Positions 58,645-64,000 of a stretch of 64,000 bases of DNA are shown one piece after another. This DNA comes from Christensenella sp. UBA7703 (GTDB lineage: Bacteria > Bacillota > Clostridia > Christensenellales > CAG-138). Below the pieces are notes generated by a model, which saw only the letters and a program-made list of their open reading frames with translations, was not told the DNA's origin and did no database searches. The position numbers and the translations under genes were made by a program. Numbering within the stretch: the stretch's first letter is position 1; each line of letters begins with the position of its first letter. The stretch lies in NCBI GenBank assembly GCA_002482505.1, contig DLGD01000014.1, positions 15,174-79,173 of the forward strand. Reading direction: 5' to 3'.

Positions 58645-59961
58645 ATGGCTGAACTCTTCACGGGCATTTCCCAAATTCGTTATGAAGGCCCCGCAAGCAA
58701 GAACCCGCTTGCGTTCAAATTTTACGACGCAGAGCGCACTGTCTTCGGCAAACCCATGCGCGAACACCTTCCCTTTGCGATGGCATGGTGGCACAATCTT
58801 TGCAATGCGGGCAAAGATATGTTTGGCGATGCAACGGCGGACAAATCGTTTGGATCAAAAAGCGGAACGATGGAACACGCGAAAGCGAAGGTGGACGCGG
58901 GCTTTGAGTTTATGCAAAAAGTCGGTATCCGCTTCTTCTGCTTCCACGATGTAGACCTCGTGCCCGAAGCGGAGGATATCAACGAAACCAACCGCCGCCT
59001 CGACGAGATCACGGACTACATGCTCGAAAAGATGAAGTCCACGGGCATCCAGTGCCTCTGGGGCACGGCAAATATGTTCTCGAACCCCCGCTTTATGAAC
59101 GGCGCGGGCAGCTCCAATTCCGCAGAGGTGTTTTGCTTTGCAGCGGCGCAGGTGAAGAAAGCGCTGGAGCTGACAGTGAAGCTCGGCGGTCGTGGTTATG
59201 TCTTCTGGGGCGGACGTGAGGGCTATGAAACGCTGCTCAACACCGACATGAAGTTTGAGCAGGAGAATATCGCGCGGCTGATGCGCATGGCGGTCAACTA
59301 CGGCCGCAGCATCGGCTTCAAGGGCGACTTCTATATCGAGCCCAAGCCCAAAGAGCCCATGAAACACCAGTATGACTACGACGCGGCAACCGCGATTGGT
59401 TTCCTCCGTGCAAACGGACTCGACAAAGAGTTCAAGCTCAACATCGAAGCCAACCATGCGACGCTGGCCGGGCACACCTTCCAGCATGACCTCCGCGTGA
59501 GCCGCATCAACGGCATGCTCGGCAGCATCGACGCAAACCAGGGCGACCTGCTTCTGGGTTGGGATACCGACGAGTTCCCCTTTGATGTGTACGAAGCAAC
59601 CATGTGTATGTACGAAGTGCTCAAGTCCGGCGGGCTCACCGGCGGATTCAACTTCGACGCGAAGACCCGCAGACCCAGCTATACCTATGAAGACATGTTT
59701 GAGGCGTTTATCCTCGGCATGGATACCTTCGCGCTGGGTCTCATCAAAGCTGCGGCGTTGATTGAGGACGGACGCGTGGACGCGTTCACGGCAGAACGCT
59801 ACGCAAGCTACAAAGAAGGCATCGGCGCGCGCATCGCAAGCGGCGAAGCGACGCTGGAAGAATGTGCGGCAAAAGCAGCGGCCGCAAAAGCGCCGGCTCT
59901 GCCCGGCAGCGGCAGGCAGGAATATCTGGAGAGCGTCGTCAACAGCGTGCTCTTCAGCTAA
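58645..59961 (+). CDS. xylA: Xylose isomerase
   Basis: XylA converts xylose to xylulose. The 438-aa protein has His101 and Asp104 in FCFHDVDLVPEA, the metal- and substrate-binding KPKEPMKHQYDYD, and IEANHATLAGHTFQHDL. Length and the WWHNLCNAGKDMFG N-terminal segment place it in class II. The start at 58645 follows AAAGGAAC. xylB follows about 65 nt later. Confidence 0.97.
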   Translation: MAELFTGISQIRYEGPASKNPLAFKFYDAERTVFGKPMREHLPFAMAWWHNLCNAGKDMFGDATADKSFGSKSGTMEHAKAKVDAGFEFMQKVGIRFFCFHDVDLVPEAEDINETNRRLDEITDYMLEKMKSTGIQCLWGTANMFSNPRFMNGAGSSNSAEVFCFAAAQVKKALELTVKLGGRGYVFWGGREGYETLLNTDMKFEQENIARLMRMAVNYGRSIGFKGDFYIEPKPKEPMKHQYDYDAATAIGFLRANGLDKEFKLNIEANHATLAGHTFQHDLRVSRINGMLGSIDANQGDLLLGWDTDEFPFDVYEATMCMYEVLKSGGLTGGFNFDAKTRRPSYTYEDMFEAFILGMDTFALGLIKAAALIEDGRVDAFTAERYASYKEGIGARIASGEATLEECAAKAAAAKAPALPGSGRQEYLESVVNSVLFS

Positions 59962-60026
59962 GGGTTTGGTTCAAAAAGCATAAGGGCGGCGGCAACGCCG
60001 CCCAAATTTTACGTGAGGTGAACAAT

Positions 60027-61502
60027 ATGTATTACATCGGCATCGACCTTGGCACATCCGCGCTGAAAACCCTCCTCATGGACAGCGAGGGCGCGGTTCT
60101 GAACATCGCCTCCCGCGAATATCCGCTGGAGTTTCCGCATCCCGGCTGGTCCCAGCAAAAGCCGGAGGACTGGCAAAAAGCGGTGTTTGCCTGCATCCCC
60201 GAACTCACGCGCGACATCGATTGTTCGCTTGTTGCGGGAATCGGTGTTGGCGGGCAGATGCACGGGCTTGTCGTGCTGGATGAACACGACGCGGTCATTC
60301 GTCCGGCGATCCTTTGGAACGACGGGCGCACGGTAAAGGAGACCGACTATCTCAACAACGTAATCGGCAAGGACAAGCTCTCCGAATGGACGGGCAACAT
60401 CGCCTTTGCCGGATTCACCGCGCCAAAGCTTCTCTGGATGCGCGCAAACGAGCCGGAGAACTTCCAAAAAATCGCCAAGATCATGTTGCCGAAGGATTAC
60501 ATCACCTATCTACTGACCGGCGTACACAGCACAGACTTTTCCGATGCGTCGGGGATGCTCCTGCTGGACGTGAAGAACCGCCGCTGGTCGCAGCCGATGC
60601 TGGATATCTGCGGCATCGCCGAATCCCAGGTGCCGAAGTTGTTTGAAAGCTATGAGGCGGTTGGCACACTGACACCCGCTGTCGCAAAAGCGCTGGGTTT
60701 GCCGGAGACGGTGAAGGTCTGCGCTGGCGCGGGGGACAACGCGGCGGCAGCCGTCGGCACCGGCACGGTTGGAGAGGGCCGGTGCAACATCTCCATCGGC
60801 ACTTCCGGCACGGTGTTCATCAGCAATTGCGCTTTCTCTGTGGACAGCCACAATGCGCTGCATGCTTTTGCGCACTCGGACGGCAACTATCACCTGATGG
60901 GCTGCATGCTCTCCGCGGGTTCTTGCAGCAAATGGTGGATGGAAGACATCCTCGAAAGCAAGGACTATAAAGGGCTGGAAGCGCCGATTACGGACGACAA
61001 ACTCGGCACCAACCACGTCTATTTTCTGCCGTATCTAATGGGCGAGCGCTCCCCGCACAACGACCCCTCTGCGAGAGGCACCTTCATCGGCATGACGATG
61101 GACACCAGCCGCGCGGACATGACACAGGCGGTGCTGGAAGGCGTTGCGTTCGCGATTCGCGATTCCGTCGAGGTCGCAAAATCGCTTGGCATCCAGATTG
61201 ACCGCACCAAGATGTGCGGCGGGGGAGCTAAGAGCAAGCTCTGGAAAAAGATGTTCGCCAACATCCTCAATATGGAGATCGACACCATCACATCCGAAGA
61301 AGGCCCGGGTCTCGGCGGCGCGATGCTGGCGGCAGTCGCCTGCGGCGAATATGCCTCGGTCGAGGAGATCGCGGAAAAGATGGTACACGTGAACGCAACC
61401 GTCAAGCCAGATCCCGAAATATCCGCGCGCTACGAGACGCAGTATCAGAAATTTGTGAAGATCTATCCGGCTGTGAAGGCGCTCTTCCCACAGATCGGGT
61501 AA
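60027..61502 (+). CDS. xylB: Xylulokinase
   Basis: XylB phosphorylates xylulose to xylulose 5-phosphate. The 491-aa FGGY kinase has the phosphate-1 motif YYIGIDLGTSALK at the start, GGQMHGLVVLD and RPAILWNDGRT, the catalytic Asp region FSDASGMLLLDV, and SIGTSGTVF plus GGGAKSKLWKKMFAN later. The start at 60027 follows GTGAGGTG. A terminator follows. Confidence 0.96.
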   Translation: MYYIGIDLGTSALKTLLMDSEGAVLNIASREYPLEFPHPGWSQQKPEDWQKAVFACIPELTRDIDCSLVAGIGVGGQMHGLVVLDEHDAVIRPAILWNDGRTVKETDYLNNVIGKDKLSEWTGNIAFAGFTAPKLLWMRANEPENFQKIAKIMLPKDYITYLLTGVHSTDFSDASGMLLLDVKNRRWSQPMLDICGIAESQVPKLFESYEAVGTLTPAVAKALGLPETVKVCAGAGDNAAAAVGTGTVGEGRCNISIGTSGTVFISNCAFSVDSHNALHAFAHSDGNYHLMGCMLSAGSCSKWWMEDILESKDYKGLEAPITDDKLGTNHVYFLPYLMGERSPHNDPSARGTFIGMTMDTSRADMTQAVLEGVAFAIRDSVEVAKSLGIQIDRTKMCGGGAKSKLWKKMFANILNMEIDTITSEEGPGLGGAMLAAVACGEYASVEEIAEKMVHVNATVKPDPEISARYETQYQKFVKIYPAVKALFPQIG

Positions 61503-61523
61503 AACCCTCAATAAACACAAAGG

Positions 61524-61550
61524 CGCTATCCGTTTGGATGGCGCTTTTTG
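61524..61550 (+). terminator. Terminator of xylAB
   Basis: GCGCTATCC, GTTT, GGATGGCGC (one wobble pair), then five T. Confidence 0.85.
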
Positions 61551-61621
61551 CTTGCGTCGTGTATGATGGCGCAAAGAGCGCAATATGTTGCAAGAATCTC
61601 ATCGCGTAAACGGGGTATCCT

Positions 61622-62485
61622 ATGCCAATGAAGCGGGCAAACGGCAAAACGAACGAGAAGCGCACCGCGATATACGATCCCGAGTTGATGGTGGAAGCCT
61701 ATCAATTTCAGGGTGTGATGCAGGCGTTTCCGAATCATTTTCACGAGCATTATGTGATCGGCTTTATCGAGCGCGGGCGGCGCAACCTGAAGGTGCGCGG
61801 GGGCTGCTTGCTTACCGCGCCCGGCGATCTGCTGCTTTTCAACCCCGGCGAAAACCACGCCTGCGAGGCGCATGACGACCAGCCGCTGGACTACCGCTGC
61901 ATCAACATTGAACCCGGCGTACTGGCGAGAGCCGCGCAGGACATGTTCGGTAAAGAAGTCATACCGCAGTTTGAGCAGCCTGTCGTGTTCCGTTGCGAAT
62001 TGACCGAGGAATTACGCGAGCTGCACACGATGATCCTCCGCGGGGAGCGGGGCGTGCGCAAAGAGGAGAAGTTCTACTTTCTGCTCGAACAACTCCTACG
62101 GGACTATGCCGAGGCGGGTGAGCGGGAGCCGGTTACCGAACTGCGCGCGGAGGTGAAGGCCGTCTGCGATTATCTCAACACCCACGCACAAGAGCAGATT
62201 TCGCTCGACGCACTCGGCGAGATTGCGGGCTTGAGCAAATATCACCTGCTCCGGGCGTTTACCAAGGAGACGGGCATTACGCCGTATCGCTATCTGGAGA
62301 CGATCCGCATCGATCAGGCAAAGGCATTGCTCAAGCAGGGCGTTTCTCCGGCGGAGGCGGCGCTTTCGGCGGGGTTTTCCGATCAGAGCCATTTTAGCAA
62401 TGCGTTCAAGCGCTTCATCGGGCTTACTCCGGGGCAATATCGCCGCGTGTTCGCCGGGAACCGCGCGCAAGACAAGAGCGAGTAG
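61622..62485 (+). CDS. AraC family transcriptional regulator
   Basis: The 287-aa protein has an N-terminal cupin-like sensor (FPNHFHEHYVIGFIERGRRNLKVRGG, then FNPGENHACEA) and a C-terminal double HTH (ISLDALGEIAGLSKYHLLRAFTKETGITPYRYLETIRI, and AALSAGFSDQSHFSNAFKRFIGLTPGQYR). The cupin position suggests a small-molecule ligand; its place next to xylAB makes xylose or a related sugar likely, but other targets are possible. The ribosome-binding site is weak (GGGG), and a second ATG at 61628 is an alternative. Confidence 0.9.
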   Translation: MPMKRANGKTNEKRTAIYDPELMVEAYQFQGVMQAFPNHFHEHYVIGFIERGRRNLKVRGGCLLTAPGDLLLFNPGENHACEAHDDQPLDYRCINIEPGVLARAAQDMFGKEVIPQFEQPVVFRCELTEELRELHTMILRGERGVRKEEKFYFLLEQLLRDYAEAGEREPVTELRAEVKAVCDYLNTHAQEQISLDALGEIAGLSKYHLLRAFTKETGITPYRYLETIRIDQAKALLKQGVSPAEAALSAGFSDQSHFSNAFKRFIGLTPGQYRRVFAGNRAQDKSE

Positions 62486-62541
62486 AAGCAGATTTGGTTT
62501 CACTGAATTGGCTTGATGATAACAGGAGAACAACTGACAAT

Positions 62542-62967
62542 ATGAACGAACCGGAACAAAAATGCGTGATGGTGATCGATTCCTCGCTGCCGCTGGGATT
62601 GATTGCCAACACTGCCGCAATGCTTGGCATCAGCATTGGCAAACTACACCCGTCAATCGTTGGCGCGGACGTGGCGGACAAAACAGGCAGCGTCCACGCG
62701 GGCATCAGCATGTATCCGATCTCGATGCTCAAAGGAGACGAAGCGCTGCTGCGTGACTTACGGTTACGGTTGTTTGAGCCGGAGTTTGTGGGACTGACGG
62801 TGGTCGATTTTTCCGACGTGGCGCAGAAGATCAATGTCTATGCAGATTTCGTGCAAAAAGCCGCCGAAACACCGGAGCGCGAGCATGCCTATTACGGCAT
62901 TGCGCTATTCGGCGAGAAAAAGAAGGTCAACCGTCTCACGGGGATGCTGCCGCTGCTACGGGCGTGA
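62542..62967 (+). CDS. DUF2000 family protein
   Basis: The 141-aa protein has the DUF2000 pattern: KCVMVIDSSLPLGLIANTAAMLGISIGK at the start, VHAGISMYPISMLKG, VVDFSDVAQKINVYADF, and YYGIALFGEKKKVNRLTGMLPLLR at the end. The family is predicted to be peptidyl-tRNA hydrolase-like in fold and has no established function. The start at 62542 follows AGGAGAAC. Confidence 0.87.
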   Translation: MNEPEQKCVMVIDSSLPLGLIANTAAMLGISIGKLHPSIVGADVADKTGSVHAGISMYPISMLKGDEALLRDLRLRLFEPEFVGLTVVDFSDVAQKINVYADFVQKAAETPEREHAYYGIALFGEKKKVNRLTGMLPLLRA

Positions 62968-63041
62968 TAGAACCAGCAGGATATAAAAACGTAAAAATGT
63001 GATATAATACGGGAGCGAGTTTCCGACGCAATTTTTTGAAA

Positions 63042-63068
63042 CGGGCAAGCCGCGCTTGCTCGTTTTTT
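63042..63068 (+). terminator. Terminator before murI
   Basis: CGGGCAAG, CCGCG loop, CTTGCTCG, then six T; ends the DUF2000 transcript. Confidence 0.8.
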
Positions 63069-63084
63069 GGTTTGAGGTGTGGCA

Positions 63085-63900
63085 ATGGATACAAGACCCA
63101 TCGGCGTGTTCGATTCCGGTATGGGCGGGCTGACCTGCGTGCGGCAGATGATCCGCCTGCTGCCCGGCGAAGATATCGTTTATTTTGGCGACACGGGGCG
63201 CGTGCCATACGGCGGGCGTTCGGTGGAGACCATCGTGCGCTATGCGCGGCAGGACGTCGCGTTTCTGCGCAGTTTTGACCTCAAGGCAATCGTGATTGCC
63301 TGCGGCACGGTGAGCACCACCGCGCTGGATGTGCTCAAGCGTGAAAACGACCTGCCGATTCTCGGCGTGGTGCAGCCCGCGGCAAAGGCCGCGGCAAAGA
63401 TCACGAAAGCGGGTAACATCGGCATCATAGGCACCAAGGCGACGATCCGCAGCGGCGCGTATGAGGCGGCGATCTCCGCGCTGCTCCCGGAGGCAAAACT
63501 GACTGCAAAGGCATGCCCGTTGCTGGTTCCGCTCGTAGAGGACGGCCGGGTGCACAGAGGCGATTTGGTGACCGAGCGCGTGGTGGAGGAATACCTTGCC
63601 CCCGTCAAGGCGGCGGGCGTGGACACCCTCGTGCTCGGCTGTACGCATTATCCGCTGCTGATGGACGTGATCTCGGACTATATGGGCGCGGGGGTTACGC
63701 TGATTGACACCGGTGAAGAGGCGGCACGCGCGGCAGCCGACTTGCTTACGCGGCAGGATCGTCTCAACGATCCCGCGAGAAACGGACTGCGCCGCTATTA
63801 TGCCAGCGACAGCGCGGAGGACTTTGCGGCGACCGCAAAACTCTTCCTCGGGAAAGATATTTCCGATCGTGTGGAGCGCATCGCGATTGAGAATTATTGA
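63085..63900 (+). CDS. murI: Glutamate racemase
   Basis: MurI makes D-glutamate for peptidoglycan. The 271-aa enzyme has the two catalytic Cys motifs: Cys73 in IACGTVSTTAL and the second in VLGCTHYPLLM. Asp10-Ser11 in VFDSGMGGLT and DTGRVPYGGRS complete the pocket. The ATG at 63085 is at correct distance from GAGGTG; a GTG six bases upstream overlaps that site and is unlikely. Confidence 0.95.
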   Translation: MDTRPIGVFDSGMGGLTCVRQMIRLLPGEDIVYFGDTGRVPYGGRSVETIVRYARQDVAFLRSFDLKAIVIACGTVSTTALDVLKRENDLPILGVVQPAAKAAAKITKAGNIGIIGTKATIRSGAYEAAISALLPEAKLTAKACPLLVPLVEDGRVHRGDLVTERVVEEYLAPVKAAGVDTLVLGCTHYPLLMDVISDYMGAGVTLIDTGEEAARAAADLLTRQDRLNDPARNGLRRYYASDSAEDFAATAKLFLGKDISDRVERIAIENY

Positions 63901-63928
63901 TTCAAATTATTAGAATGATCTTTTTTGG

Positions 63929-63957
63929 GAAGCAGGAAGTGAAGTCCTGCTTCTTTT
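63929..63957 (+). terminator. Terminator after murI
   Basis: GAAGCAGGA, seven-base loop, TCCTGCTTC, then TTTT. The last 43 nt of the window show nothing further. Confidence 0.82.
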
Positions 63958-64000
63958 ATATTGGGTTGCGAAACAAAACGCTGGGGTAGGGTACGGCGGG

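Noticed and set aside
1..64000. CRISPR arrays, tRNA/rRNA genes, insertion sequences, phage genes
   Set aside because: No spacer-repeat arrays, cloverleaf signatures, transposases, integrases or structural phage proteins were seen on either strand.

Overview
The window reads as chromosomal DNA of an anaerobic, low-to-mid GC Gram-positive bacterium, most likely a Clostridia member. The evidence is: lipobox lipoproteins with Thr/Pro/Ala/Glu linkers, a Met-specific T-box leader in front of metG, rubredoxin, consensus sigma-A promoters, strong Shine-Dalgarno sites, BspA-type leucine-rich repeat surface proteins and an ftsW-ftsQ pair. I assign no species. I saw no rRNA, tRNA, CRISPR array, phage or insertion sequence.

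Layout. 1-1168: the 5' part of a membrane-anchored repeat protein leaving the left edge (minus strand). 1731-10238: a molybdenum block (MoeA-like protein, moaC, moaA, MOSC protein, second molybdopterin-binding protein, modA, modB, modC, mogA/moaB). moaD, moaE and moeB are not present here. 10327-11566: two membrane proteins of unknown role. 15004-11631 (minus): T-box-controlled metG, a GNAT acetyltransferase and a TatD nuclease. 15392-21049: pth, mfd and a PrsA/SurA-like foldase lipoprotein, divergent from metG with overlapping -35 boxes. 21545-24271: rubredoxin behind a duplicated palindromic operator, an orphan binding lipoprotein and an alpha/beta hydrolase. 24569-27353: ftsW and ftsQ. 27498-30562: a DtxR/MntR-type regulator divergent from feoA-feoB-FeoB-associated protein. 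30831-31945: a permease split into two half genes. 32172-38611: an AT-richer island with an NlpC/P60-type gene interrupted by an in-frame TAA and two BspA-like LRR proteins sharing a 445-bp near-identical 3' segment, behind a LexA-like box. 38780-42532: an ABC exporter and an MscS channel. 44994-42596 (minus): a structured, attenuator-like leader, three tandem 67-68 aa basic small ORFs, and rsgA. 45136-48988 (minus): crcB, a GH3 glycosidase and a cysteine desulfurase-like enzyme. 49251-62485: a beta-glucan/xylan oligosaccharide locus (sugar ABC importer without its ATPase, YesL-like protein, GH1 beta-glucosidase, GH94 cellobiose phosphorylase, LacI regulator, xylA, xylB, AraC regulator). 62542-63900: DUF2000 protein and murI.

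How the genes work together. The molybdenum block imports molybdate and runs early and late cofactor steps. The feo block imports ferrous iron under a local metal regulator. In the sugar locus, short oligosaccharides would be imported, cellobiose phosphorolysed or hydrolysed, and xylose from the GH3 enzyme isomerised and phosphorylated into the pentose phosphate pathway. TTAA-type palindromes recur at the promoters of lacI, xylA and the importer, suggesting one LacI regulon.

The most novel-looking region is 43684-44994. A short leader ORF, alternative stems and an intrinsic terminator precede three tandem units, each with a similar ribosome-binding leader and a peptide of almost identical length. 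These units are chained by ATGA overlaps into rsgA.
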